Assembly (NCBI RefSeq): GCF_040549465.1
Contig: NZ_JBEPTL010000002.1
Span: 172,941-236,940, forward strand
Direction: 5' to 3'
Length of the DNA stretch: 64,000 nucleotides
Source of the DNA: Lacisediminihabitans sp040549465
GTDB lineage: Bacteria; Actinomycetota; Actinomycetes; Actinomycetales; Microbacteriaceae
Both the position numbers and the translations under genes were made by a program. Positions 17,530 to 25,593 of this stretch are shown one piece after another; position 1 is the stretch's first letter, and every line of letters starts with the position of its first letter. The notes below the pieces were generated by a model, which had not been told where the DNA came from, ran no database searches, and worked only from the letters and a program-made list of their open reading frames with translations.

Positions 17530-18180
17530 ATGGCTACCACTAAAACAAGCAAGGGACTGCTGGGTAAGAAGCTCGGTATGACCCAGGTTTGGGATGCGAA
17601 CAACAAGCTCATCCCGGTGACCGTCGTTGAGATCACCCCCAACGTCGTCACACAATTGCGCACCCCAGAGGTCGACGGCTACAGCGCCGTGCAGATCGCG
17701 TTCGGTGCGATCGACCCGCGCAAGGTTAACAAGCCGGCCACCGGTCACTTCGACAAGGCGGGCGTCACGCCTCGCCGTCACCTCACCGAGGTGCGCACCG
17801 CGGATGCCGCGGAATACGCACTCGGCCAGGAGATCGCCGTCGACATCTTCGAAGCGGGCCAGAAGGTCGACGTGGTTGGCACGTCAAAGGGCAAGGGCTT
17901 CGCCGGGGTCATGAAGCGTCACAACTTCAAGGGTGTCTCGTCCTCGCATGGTTCGCACCGTAACCACCGCAAACCAGGCTCGATCGGCGCCTCCTCGACC
18001 CCCAGCCGGGTCTTCAAGGGAATGCGCATGGCCGGCCGTATGGGTGGCGACCGCGTCACCGCGATGAACCTCACCGTCCACTCGGTCGACCTCGAGAAGA
18101 ACATCATTCTCGTCAAGGGCGCCGTTCCCGGTGCCAAGGGCCGCATCGTCTTCGTCCGCAACGCAGTGAAGGGAGTGTAG
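17530..18180 (+). CDS. rplC: 50S ribosomal protein L3
   Basis: A 216-aa protein, one of the first to assemble on 23S rRNA near the peptidyl-transferase centre. The loop around HGSHRNHRKPGSIG and GKRMAGR-type end (FKGMRMAGRMGGDRVT) are typical. The ATG at 17530 is chosen with GGGGATCTGAG upstream and a 10-base gap to rpsJ; the longer frame overlaps rpsJ and is not plausible. Confidence 0.97.
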   Translation: MATTKTSKGLLGKKLGMTQVWDANNKLIPVTVVEITPNVVTQLRTPEVDGYSAVQIAFGAIDPRKVNKPATGHFDKAGVTPRRHLTEVRTADAAEYALGQEIAVDIFEAGQKVDVVGTSKGKGFAGVMKRHNFKGVSSSHGSHRNHRKPGSIGASSTPSRVFKGMRMAGRMGGDRVTAMNLTVHSVDLEKNIILVKGAVPGAKGRIVFVRNAVKGV

Positions 18181-18186
18181 TCACTC

Positions 18187-18957
18187 ATGGCTGACGCAGT
18201 TAACACTCAAACTGGCACGCTCGACGTCATCGACTCGAAGGGCAAGAAGGTCGGCTCGGTCGATCTTCCCGCCGAGACCTTCGACGTTCAGACCAACATC
18301 CCCCTCATCCACCAGGTCGTCGTCGCCCAGCGCGCCGCGGCTCGCCAGGGTACGCACAACACCCTGCGTCGTGGTGAGGTGTCCGGTGCCGGCCGCAAGC
18401 CGTTCAAGCAGAAGGGAACCGGTCGTGCTCGTCAGGGCTCGATCCGTGCTCCCCAGATGACCGGCGGTGGAATCGTCCACGGACCCCACCCTCGCGACTA
18501 TGCACAGCGCACCCCCAAGAAGATGATCGCCGCAGCCCTCCGCGGAGCGCTCTCCGACAGGGCACGCGGTGGACGCATCCATGTCATCGACTCGCTCTCC
18601 GTTGGAGACGTGCCGTCGACCAAGACGATCGTCGAGCTGCTCGACAGCATCGCCACCAGCAAGCACGTTCTGATCGTGCTCGAGCGTGACGACGTGGTCA
18701 GCCACAAGAGCGTTCGCAACATCCCGTCCGTTCACGTTCTGCCCTACGACCAGCTCAACGCCTACGACGTACTCGTGAGTGACGACATCGTCTTCACCAA
18801 GGGTGCTTTCGACGGCTTCGTCGCCGGCCCGAAGGCCGTCACGGTCGTCGAGACTGAGGATGCCGCAGAGCCCGCGAGCAAGAAGCGCGTGAGTCCTGAG
18901 CGTGCTGCCGCCAAGAAGGAGAAGGCCGCTTCTCAGAAAGAGGAGGTCAGCGCATGA
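18187..18957 (+). CDS. rplD: 50S ribosomal protein L4
   Basis: A 256-aa protein that lines the exit tunnel with an extended loop (GEVSGAGRKPFKQKGTGRAR). The core ends near residue 220; the last ~35 residues are a charged Ala/Lys/Glu tail (ASKKRVSPERAAAKKEKAAS) beyond the usual ~205-210 aa. In E. coli L4 also represses its own operon through the S10 leader. The stop overlaps rplW (ATGA). Confidence 0.97.
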   Translation: MADAVNTQTGTLDVIDSKGKKVGSVDLPAETFDVQTNIPLIHQVVVAQRAAARQGTHNTLRRGEVSGAGRKPFKQKGTGRARQGSIRAPQMTGGGIVHGPHPRDYAQRTPKKMIAAALRGALSDRARGGRIHVIDSLSVGDVPSTKTIVELLDSIATSKHVLIVLERDDVVSHKSVRNIPSVHVLPYDQLNAYDVLVSDDIVFTKGAFDGFVAGPKAVTVVETEDAAEPASKKRVSPERAAAKKEKAASQKEEVSA

Positions 18958-19253
18958 CCGCGACCAACAAAGACCCGCGTGACGTGATTCTGTCGCCCGT
19001 CGTCTCCGAGAAGAGCTACAGCCTGATCGACCAGGGCAAGTACACCTTCCTCGTCGACCCCCGTTCGAACAAGACCGAGATCAAGCTGGCGATCGAAAAG
19101 ATCTTCGGCGTTCAGGTCGCCTCGATCAACACCCTGAACAAAAAGGGCAAGACGCAGCGCACCAAGTTCGGTATCGGTCATCGCAAAGACACCAAGCGTG
19201 CGATCGTGACGCTCAAGTCCGGTTCCATCGACATCTTCACAGCTGTCGGCTAA
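18954..19253 (+). CDS. rplW: 50S ribosomal protein L23
   Basis: A 99-aa protein at the tunnel exit, a docking site for trigger factor and SRP. Family features are DVILSPVVSEKSY at the start and GKTQRTKFGIGHRKDTKRA in the loop. It begins inside the rplD stop (ATGA), so the two are coupled. Length is normal. Confidence 0.97.
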   Translation: MTATNKDPRDVILSPVVSEKSYSLIDQGKYTFLVDPRSNKTEIKLAIEKIFGVQVASINTLNKKGKTQRTKFGIGHRKDTKRAIVTLKSGSIDIFTAVG

Positions 19254-19272
19254 GGGATCAGGGAGATAAACC

Positions 19273-20112
19273 ATGGCTATTCGTAAGTACAAGCCCACGA
19301 CCCCAGGTCGTCGCGGTTCCTCGGTTGCAGACTTTGCCGAGATCACCCGCTCGACCCCGGAGAAGTCGCTGCTCCGCCCGCTGCCCAAGACCGGTGGTCG
19401 TAACAACGCGGGTCGTATCACAACCCGTCACATCGGTGGTGGACACAAGCGCCAGTACCGTGTGATCGACTTCAAGCGCAACGACAAAGACGGCGTCAAT
19501 GCCCGCGTTGCCGAGATCGAGTACGACCCCAACCGTACGGCTCGCATCGCGCTGCTGCACTTCATCGACGGCACGAAGCGTTACATCATCGCGCCGAACA
19601 AGCTGAACCAGGGCGACATTGTCGAGTCGGGTGCCGGCGCGGACATCAAGCCGGGCAACAACCTGCCGTTGCGCAACATCCCCGTGGGTACTGTCATCCA
19701 CGCGATCGAGCTCAAGCCGGGCGGGGGAGCCAAGATGGCTCGTTCGGCCGGAGCATCCGTTCGTCTCGTCGCCAAGGACGGTCCGTACGCGCAGCTCCGC
19801 CTGCCGTCGGGCGAGATCCGCAACGTTGACGCCCGCTGCCGCGCAACCATCGGCGAGGTCGGCAATGCCGAGCAGTCGAACATCAACTGGGGAAAGGCCG
19901 GCCGTATGCGCTGGAAGGGCGTACGCCCGACCGTGCGTGGTGTCGCCATGAACCCGGTCGACCACCCTCACGGTGGTGGAGAGGGCAAGACCTCTGGTGG
20001 ACGCCACCCGGTCAGCCCGTGGGGCCAGAAGGAAGGCCGCACCCGCCACATCAACAAAGAGAGCGACCAGCTCATCGTTCGCCGCCGCAATGCCGGCAAG
20101 AAGCGCAAGTAG
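19273..20112 (+). CDS. rplB: 50S ribosomal protein L2
   Basis: A 279-aa protein needed for subunit joining and peptidyl-transferase integrity. The conserved C-terminal motif GVAMNPVDHPHGGGEG with the key His is intact, followed by GRHPVSPWGQ. The ATG has AGGGAGAT upstream. Length is standard for bacteria. Confidence 0.98.
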   Translation: MAIRKYKPTTPGRRGSSVADFAEITRSTPEKSLLRPLPKTGGRNNAGRITTRHIGGGHKRQYRVIDFKRNDKDGVNARVAEIEYDPNRTARIALLHFIDGTKRYIIAPNKLNQGDIVESGAGADIKPGNNLPLRNIPVGTVIHAIELKPGGGAKMARSAGASVRLVAKDGPYAQLRLPSGEIRNVDARCRATIGEVGNAEQSNINWGKAGRMRWKGVRPTVRGVAMNPVDHPHGGGEGKTSGGRHPVSPWGQKEGRTRHINKESDQLIVRRRNAGKKRK

Positions 20113-20124
20113 GAGTTGTAGAGG

Positions 20125-20406
20125 ATGCCACGCAGTCTCAAAAAAGGCCCCTTCGTCGACGACCACCTGTTCCGCAAGGTGGCCAAGGCGAACGAAGCCA
20201 ACAGCAAGAGCGTTATCAAGACCTGGTCGCGCCGCTCGATGATCATCCCGTCGTTCCTGGGACACACCATCGCAGTGCACGACGGCCGCAAGCACATCCC
20301 GGTGTTCATCACCGAGACCATGGTTGGGCACAAGCTCGGAGAGTTTGCCCCCACCCGCACCTTCCGTGGACACGAGAAGGACGACAAGAAGGGTCGTCGC
20401 CGCTAA
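20125..20406 (+). CDS. rpsS: 30S ribosomal protein S19
   Basis: A 93-aa protein of the 30S head that pairs with S13 near the A-site tRNA. It opens MPRSLKKGPFVD and contains SRRSMIIPSFLGHTIAVHDG and KLGEFAPTRTFRGH, all typical. AGGAG lies upstream of the ATG. Length is normal; only 12 bases separate it from rplB. Confidence 0.97.
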   Translation: MPRSLKKGPFVDDHLFRKVAKANEANSKSVIKTWSRRSMIIPSFLGHTIAVHDGRKHIPVFITETMVGHKLGEFAPTRTFRGHEKDDKKGRRR

Positions 20407-20431
20407 CGCGGTGACGGTAGGAGGACAAGAA

Positions 20432-20842
20432 ATGGTGGAGTCGATCGCACGCGTGCGTCACATCCGCGTGACCCCCACGAAAGCTCGTCGCGTCGTCAAC
20501 ATGATCCGCGGCAAGCAGGCCCAGGAGGCCCTGGCCATCCTGAAGTTCGCGCCGCAGGGCGCGAGCGAGCCCGTCTACAAACTCGTCGCGTCCGCAATTG
20601 CGAACGCTCGGGTCAAGGCAGACGCAAGTAATAGCTACCTGGATGTCGAGGACCTGTTCGTCTCGTCGGCCTACGTCGACGAGGGAACGACCCTCAAGCG
20701 CTTCCAGCCTCGTGCACAGGGACGCGCTTTTCAGATCCTGAAGCGCACCAGCCACATCACGATCGTCCTGGCGACGCCGGACGAGAACGATGCGGTGGTC
20801 TCGACAGGCTCGACCAGCGCGAAGAAGGCAGGGAAGAAGTAA
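20432..20842 (+). CDS. rplV: 50S ribosomal protein L22, tail built from a REP-like repeat
   Basis: A 136-aa tunnel protein; the tunnel loop and the GRAFQILKRTSHITI region are present. The ATG at 20432 has GTAGGAGGA upstream; an earlier in-frame ATG lies inside rpsS. The last ~20 residues (DAVVSTGSTSAKKAGKK) extend the core, and the bases coding VVSTGSTS are a REP-like palindrome (20797-20815) of the family also found between genes here. The stop overlaps the rpsC start by one base. Confidence 0.96.
   Translation: MVESIARVRHIRVTPTKARRVVNMIRGKQAQEALAILKFAPQGASEPVYKLVASAIANARVKADASNSYLDVEDLFVSSAYVDEGTTLKRFQPRAQGRAFQILKRTSHITIVLATPDENDAVVSTGSTSAKKAGKK
20797..20815 (+). repeat. REP-like palindrome inside the rplV coding end
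   Basis: GGTCTCGACAGGCTCGACC differs at one base from the reverse complement of the repeat between rpsG and fusA. It is read in frame as part of the L22 C-terminal tail. Confidence 0.75.
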
Positions 20843-21648
20843 TGGGACAGAAAGTAAACCCCTACGGGTTCCGTCTGGGCATCACCACCGACCACGTGTC
20901 GCGCTGGTTCTCCGACAGCACCAAGGTCGGACAGCGTTACAGCGACTACGTGGCTGAGGATGTCAAGATCCGCAACCTGCTCAAGACGTCACTTGACCGT
21001 GCCGGCGTTGCCCGTATCGAGATCGAGCGCACCCGCGACCGCGTTCGCGTCGACATCCACACCGCCCGCCCGGGCATTGTGATCGGTCGTCGTGGCGCCG
21101 AGGCGGAGCGTATTCGCACCGACCTCGAGAAGCTCTCGGGCAAGCAGATCCAGCTCAACATCCTCGAGGTAAAGAACCCTGAGGCTGAGGCTCAGCTCGT
21201 GGCACAGGGAATCGCCGAGCAGCTCAGCGCTCGCGTCGCCTTCCGTCGTGCGATGCGCAAGGGCCTGCAGGGTGCCCAGCGCACCTCCACCGTCAAGGGT
21301 GTTCGTATCCAGGTTTCCGGCCGCCTCGGTGGTGCGGAGATGAGCCGTTCCGAGTTCTACCGTGAAGGCCGCGTTCCACTGCATACCCTCCGCGCGAACA
21401 TCGACTACGGCTTCTACGAGGCCAAGACCACCTTCGGCCGCATCGGTGTGAAGGTCTGGATCTACAAGGGCGACATCACCAACAAGGAACTTGCCCGCGA
21501 GCAGGCCAATGCCAAGTCCAGCCGTCCGGAGCGTCGTGACGACCGTCGCGACAGCCGTGACAGCGGACCCCGTCGTGGAGCTGCCCCGGCAGCCGCGGCT
21601 GCTCCCAAGGCGGAGGCTGCCCCGGCAGCAGTAGGAGCTGAAGGCTAA
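20842..21648 (+). CDS. rpsC: 30S ribosomal protein S3
   Basis: A 268-aa protein with an N-terminal KH domain (RPGIVIGRRGAEAERIR) that contributes to mRNA entry and helicase activity, then the S3 C-terminal domain (TTFGRIGVKVWIYKG). The final ~50 residues are low-complexity: Arg/Asp-rich (ERRDDRRDSRD), then Ala/Pro-rich. Such tails are common in actinobacterial S3. It overlaps rplV by one base. Confidence 0.97.
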   Translation: MGQKVNPYGFRLGITTDHVSRWFSDSTKVGQRYSDYVAEDVKIRNLLKTSLDRAGVARIEIERTRDRVRVDIHTARPGIVIGRRGAEAERIRTDLEKLSGKQIQLNILEVKNPEAEAQLVAQGIAEQLSARVAFRRAMRKGLQGAQRTSTVKGVRIQVSGRLGGAEMSRSEFYREGRVPLHTLRANIDYGFYEAKTTFGRIGVKVWIYKGDITNKELAREQANAKSSRPERRDDRRDSRDSGPRRGAAPAAAAAPKAEAAPAAVGAEG

Positions 21649-21650
21649 TC

Positions 21651-22070
21651 ATGTTGATTCCCCGCAGAGTTAAGCACCGCAAGCAGCACCACCCTGGCCG
21701 CACCGGCCAGGCGACCGGCGGTACCACGGTCACGTTCGGCGAGTACGGCATTCAGGCCATCACGCCCGCATACGTCACCAACCGCCAGATCGAGGCTGCT
21801 CGTATCGCGATGACACGTCACATCAAACGTGGTGGAAAGGTGTGGATCAACATCTACCCCGACCGCCCGCTCACTAAGAAGCCTGCTGAAACCCGCATGG
21901 GTTCCGGTAAGGGTTCGCCGGAGTGGTGGATTGCCAACGTCAAGCCGGGTCGCGTGCTCTTCGAGCTCGCCGGCGTAGACGAAACCGTAGCGCGCGAGGC
22001 ACTGACTCGCGCCATTCACAAACTGCCTCTCAAGGCACGCATCATCAAGCGCGAGGAGGGTGACGCATAA
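21651..22070 (+). CDS. rplP: 50S ribosomal protein L16
   Basis: A 139-aa protein that orders the A-site region of the 50S subunit. Family features are MLIPRRVKHRKQHHP at the start and the KPAETRMGSGKGSPEWW loop. It starts two bases after rpsC and overlaps rpmC by one base. Length is standard. Confidence 0.97.
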   Translation: MLIPRRVKHRKQHHPGRTGQATGGTTVTFGEYGIQAITPAYVTNRQIEAARIAMTRHIKRGGKVWINIYPDRPLTKKPAETRMGSGKGSPEWWIANVKPGRVLFELAGVDETVAREALTRAIHKLPLKARIIKREEGDA

Positions 22071-22414
22071 TGGCGATCGGTTCCAAGGAGCTCGCCCCCG
22101 TCGAGCTCGACACTTTTGAAGACGAGAGACTCGTCGACGAACTCAAAAAGGCCAAGGAAGAGCTGTTCAACCTGCGCTTCCAGTCGGCCACCGGCCAGCT
22201 GGAAAGCCACGGTCGCCTGCGCGCTGTGAAGCGTGACATCGCTCGCATCTACACGGTTATCCGTGAGCGCGAGCTGGGCATCCGTGCGACTCCCGCTCCG
22301 GTCGAGGTAGCTCCGAAGGCTGCCGCCAAGAAGACCAAGAAGACGACGGATGCTGCTGACGCGACTCCCGAGTCCGCGGGTCAAGCTAGCACTGCAGAGA
22401 CGAAGGAGGCCTAG
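22070..22414 (+). CDS. rpmC: 50S ribosomal protein L29 with extended tail
   Basis: A 114-aa protein; the core (FEDERLVDELKKAKEELFNL ... DIARIYTVIRERELG) covers the first ~75 residues and sits next to L23 at the tunnel exit. The remaining ~40 residues are an Ala/Lys/Thr-rich tail (KAAAKKTKKTTDA) beyond the usual 60-80 aa. It overlaps rplP by one base, and two bases separate it from rpsQ. Confidence 0.95.
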   Translation: MAIGSKELAPVELDTFEDERLVDELKKAKEELFNLRFQSATGQLESHGRLRAVKRDIARIYTVIRERELGIRATPAPVEVAPKAAAKKTKKTTDAADATPESAGQASTAETKEA

Positions 22415-22416
22415 TC

Positions 22417-22710
22417 ATGGCTAAAGCCGAAGAGAAAGTGGCTGAGAAGGTCGAACTTGACCGCGGCTACCGCAAGACCCGCCGTGGCTATGTCACCAGC
22501 GACAAGATGGAGAAGACCATCGTCGTCGAGGTCGAGGACCGCGTAAAGCACCCGCTGTACGGCAAGGTCATCCGCCGCACCTCCAAGGTGAAGGCGCACG
22601 ACGAGGCCAACACGGCCGGTGTCGGCGACCTCGTCATCATCAGTGAGACCCGCCCCCTCAGCGCCACCAAGCGCTGGCGTCTGGTCGAGATCCTCGAGAA
22701 GGCTAAGTAA
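22417..22710 (+). CDS. rpsQ: 30S ribosomal protein S17
   Basis: A 97-aa OB-fold primary 16S-binding protein. It shows RRGYVTSDKMEKTIVVEVE, HPLYGKVIRRTSKVKAHDE and ISETRPLSATKRWRL, all family signatures. A charged N-terminal extension of about 15 residues precedes the core. The ATG follows AAGGAGG across the rpmC stop. Confidence 0.97.
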   Translation: MAKAEEKVAEKVELDRGYRKTRRGYVTSDKMEKTIVVEVEDRVKHPLYGKVIRRTSKVKAHDEANTAGVGDLVIISETRPLSATKRWRLVEILEKAK

Positions 22711-22743
22711 GCCGCGCGCTTGCTTCGATAAAGGACAAACCAA

Positions 22744-23112
22744 ATGCTTCAGCAGGAATCCAGGCTCAAGGTCGCCGACAACACCGGCGCCAAAGAGCTG
22801 CTCACGATTCGCGTACTCGGTGGCTCCGGCCGTCGCTACGCCGGCCTTGGCGACGTCATCGTCGCCACGGTCAAGGATGCGATCCCTGGCGGTAACGTCA
22901 AGAAAGGTGATGTCGTCAAGGCGGTCATCGTTCGCACCAAGAAGGAGACCCGTCGCACGGACGGCTCATACATCAAGTTCGACGAGAACGCCGCTGTCAT
23001 CCTCAAGGCTGACGGCGACCCTCGTGGTACCCGTATCTTCGGACCGGTCGGTCGCGAACTCCGCGACAAGAAGTTCATGAAGATCATCTCGCTGGCACCG
23101 GAGGTCATTTAG
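22744..23112 (+). CDS. rplN: 50S ribosomal protein L14
   Basis: A 122-aa protein at the subunit interface. It opens MLQQESRLKVADNTGAKELL and contains GDVVKAVIVRTKKE and FGPVGRELRDK, exactly as expected. It begins the spc section. Length is identical to the common 122 aa. Confidence 0.98.
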   Translation: MLQQESRLKVADNTGAKELLTIRVLGGSGRRYAGLGDVIVATVKDAIPGGNVKKGDVVKAVIVRTKKETRRTDGSYIKFDENAAVILKADGDPRGTRIFGPVGRELRDKKFMKIISLAPEVI

Positions 23113-23114
23113 TC

Positions 23115-23585
23115 ATGGCGAACATCAAAAAGGGCGATCTCGTCCAGCTGATTAGCGGCCGCAGTCAGGCACGCGGCGGCGACCGTGGCAAGCAGGGGCG
23201 CGTTCTCGAGGTCATCGTGGAGAAGAACCGCGTTGTCGTCGAGGGCCTCAACTTCGTCACCAAGCACGTCCGCGTTGGACAGACCCAGCGCGGCACGAAG
23301 ACCGGTGGCATCGAGACTCACGAGGCTCCCATCCACGTTTCCAACGTGCAGGTCGTCGACCCCGACACCAAGCAGCCGGCTCGCGTCGGTTTCACCGTGA
23401 CGACGGATGACCGCGGCAAGGCGGTGCGTGAGCGCTACTTCAAGACCTCGCGCCGCATCCCGGTGAAGAAGACCGACAGCAAGACCGACAGCAAGGCCAG
23501 CGACGCGAAAGACGCCGCACCGAAGGCGAAAGCCGCGCCGAAGGCCAAGACCGCATCCAAGGCAACTGAGAAGGACGCCGAGTAA
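23115..23585 (+). CDS. rplX: 50S ribosomal protein L24 with Lys/Ala tail
   Basis: A 156-aa protein with a KOW domain (IKKGDLVQLISG, GKQGRVLEV) that starts 50S assembly. The core is about 110 residues; the rest is a Lys/Ala/Asp-rich tail (KTDSKTDSKASDAKDAAP) that repeats short units. Two bases separate it from rplN and from rplE. Confidence 0.96.
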   Translation: MANIKKGDLVQLISGRSQARGGDRGKQGRVLEVIVEKNRVVVEGLNFVTKHVRVGQTQRGTKTGGIETHEAPIHVSNVQVVDPDTKQPARVGFTVTTDDRGKAVRERYFKTSRRIPVKKTDSKTDSKASDAKDAAPKAKAAPKAKTASKATEKDAE

Positions 23586-23587
23586 CT

Positions 23588-24199
23588 ATGACTGACACTG
23601 CAACCGCAGCGTCGGCTGGCACTGCTCCAATCAAAGCAGGCCAGCCGCGCCTCAAGCAGAAGTACAAGACCGAGATCTCAGCGCAGCTGACCAAAGACTT
23701 TGGCTTCACGAACGTGCATCAGGTGCCCGGACTCGTGAAGATTGTCGTGAACACCGGTGTCGGCGAGGCTGCCCGCGATGGCAAGATCATCGATGGCGCC
23801 GTCAAAGACCTCACCGCGATCACCGGACAGAAGCCGCAGGTCACTGCGGCTCGCAAGTCGATCGCGCAGTTCAAGCTGCGTGAAGGCCAGCCGATCGGCG
23901 CCCACGTCACCCTCCGCGGTGACCGCGCATGGGAGTTCCTCGACCGTCTGCTCTCGCTCGCGCTTCCCCGCATCCGCGACTTCCGCGGCCTGAGTGACAA
24001 GCAGTTCGACGGCCACGGCAACTACACCTTCGGTCTCACGGAGCAGTCGATGTTCCATGAGATCGACCAGGACCGCATCGATCGTGTTCGTGGTTTCGAC
24101 ATCACTGTCGTCACCACTGCGAAGAACGACGACGAGGGTCGCGCGCTGCTCAAGGCGCTCGGCTTCCCGTTCCGCAACGCAGAGAACACCCCCGCCTAA
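23588..24199 (+). CDS. rplE: 50S ribosomal protein L5
   Basis: A 203-aa 5S-rRNA-binding protein of the central protuberance. Typical segments are PRLKQKYKTEI, VNTGVGEAARDGK and GLTEQSMFHEID. A short Thr/Ala-rich N-terminal extension precedes the core of about 180 aa. In many actinobacteria rpsN (type Z) follows; here the next gene, 78 bases on, is rpsH. Confidence 0.97.
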   Translation: MTDTATAASAGTAPIKAGQPRLKQKYKTEISAQLTKDFGFTNVHQVPGLVKIVVNTGVGEAARDGKIIDGAVKDLTAITGQKPQVTAARKSIAQFKLREGQPIGAHVTLRGDRAWEFLDRLLSLALPRIRDFRGLSDKQFDGHGNYTFGLTEQSMFHEIDQDRIDRVRGFDITVVTTAKNDDEGRALLKALGFPFRNAENTPA

Positions 24200-24277
24200 C
24201 AACCAACGCATCACCGATCACACAGGTCGGCATTCTTGTACAGGATGTCGAAACCGGGTGAGGAAGGCACCACCATC

Positions 24278-24676
24278 ATGACAATGACAGATCCGGTCGC
24301 GGACCTGCTGACCAGACTGCGCAACGCGAACTCGGCCTACCACGACACCGTGTCCATGCCGAGCAGCAAGCTCAAATCCCACATCGCCGAGATCCTCAAG
24401 ACCGAGGGTTACATCGGCGGTTGGAAGGTTGAGGATGCCCGCGTCGGCAAGACCCTGGTCCTCGACCTCAAATACGGCCCCAATCGCGAGCGCTCCATCG
24501 CTGGAATCAAGCGCGTCTCGAAGCCCGGCCTCCGCGTGTACGCAAAGTCGACCGAGATCCCTCGCGTTCTCGGCGGTCTCGGCGTCGCCATCCTGTCGAC
24601 CTCTTCTGGGCTCCTCACGGATCGCCAGGCTTCGAAGAAGGGCGTGGGTGGGGAAGTCCTCGCCTACGTGTGGTAG
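24278..24676 (+). CDS. rpsH: 30S ribosomal protein S8
   Basis: A 132-aa protein that binds the central domain of 16S rRNA. It opens MTMTDPVADLLTRLRNA and ends GVGGEVLAYVW. The ATG at 24278 is chosen with GAGGAAGG upstream; a longer frame from 24236 has no support. In E. coli S8 represses the spc operon. Length is standard. Confidence 0.97.
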   Translation: MTMTDPVADLLTRLRNANSAYHDTVSMPSSKLKSHIAEILKTEGYIGGWKVEDARVGKTLVLDLKYGPNRERSIAGIKRVSKPGLRVYAKSTEIPRVLGGLGVAILSTSSGLLTDRQASKKGVGGEVLAYVW

Positions 24677-24682
24677 CCAGTC

Positions 24683-25219
24683 ATGTCACGTATTGGACGT
24701 CTTCCCATTGAGGTCCCTTCGGGGGTCACCGTCACGGTCGATGGTTCCGCTATCGCCGTCAAGGGTCCGAAGGGCGAGCTCGCGCTCACCGTTCCGAGCC
24801 CGATCCAGGTCAAGCTCGAGGATGGCCAGCTGCTCGTGAGCCGCCCGGATGACGAGCGCGAGTCGCGTTCGCTCCACGGCCTCACCCGCACGCTGATCGC
24901 CAACCAGATCATCGGCGTCACCGACGGCTACTCCAAAGGCCTCGAGATCGTCGGAACCGGTTATCGTGTGCAGGCGAAAGGCAGCTCGCTCGAGTTCGCC
25001 CTTGGTTTCTCGCACTCGATCACGGTCGATCCCCCCGCAGGCATCAGCTTTGCCGTCGAAGGCAACAACAAGCTGACGGTGCACGGCATCGACAAGCAGG
25101 CCGTCGGTGAGGTCGCCGCCAACATTCGGAAGCTGCGTAAGCCTGAGCCTTATAAGGGCAAGGGCGTTCGCTACGCAGGCGAAGTAGTCCGCCGCAAGGC
25201 CGGAAAGAGTGGTAAGTAA
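24683..25219 (+). CDS. rplF: 50S ribosomal protein L6
   Basis: A 178-aa protein near the factor-binding site, with the duplicated fold. It opens MSRIGRLPIEVPSGV and ends with the motif EPYKGKGVRYAGE followed by RRKAGKSGK. Six bases separate it from rpsH. Length is standard. Confidence 0.98.
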   Translation: MSRIGRLPIEVPSGVTVTVDGSAIAVKGPKGELALTVPSPIQVKLEDGQLLVSRPDDERESRSLHGLTRTLIANQIIGVTDGYSKGLEIVGTGYRVQAKGSSLEFALGFSHSITVDPPAGISFAVEGNNKLTVHGIDKQAVGEVAANIRKLRKPEPYKGKGVRYAGEVVRRKAGKSGK

Positions 25220-25221
25220 TC

Positions 25222-25593
25222 ATGGCTCTCGGAACTAGAGGCACAAGCAAGTCGGCCGCCAAAGGCCGTCGGCACGCACGTCTTCGCAAGAAGATCGTGG
25301 GCACCGAGGTGCGTCCGCGCCTGGTGGTCACCCGTTCGGCCCGTCACGTCTTCGTGCAGGTCGTCGACGACAGCAAGGGTTTCACCCTGGCGTCGGCGTC
25401 GACCCTCGAGGCCGACCTGCGCACCTTCGATGGTGACAAGACCGCCAAGGCCCGCAAGGTCGGCGAACTCGTCGCGGAGCGTGCAAAGAAGGCCGGTATC
25501 GAGGCCGTCGTATTCGATCGTGGTGGTAGCAAGTACGCGGGACGCGTCGCTGCCATCGCCGAGGGAGCTCGAGAGGGTGGACTGGACCTGTGA
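25222..25593 (+). CDS. rplR: 50S ribosomal protein L18
   Basis: A 123-aa 5S-rRNA-binding protein. Family segments are RRHARLRKKIVGTEVRPRL, VVFDRGGSKYAGRVAAIAE and the end GAREGGLDL. Its stop overlaps the GTG start of rpsE (GTGA). Length is standard. Confidence 0.97.
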   Translation: MALGTRGTSKSAAKGRRHARLRKKIVGTEVRPRLVVTRSARHVFVQVVDDSKGFTLASASTLEADLRTFDGDKTAKARKVGELVAERAKKAGIEAVVFDRGGSKYAGRVAAIAEGAREGGLDL

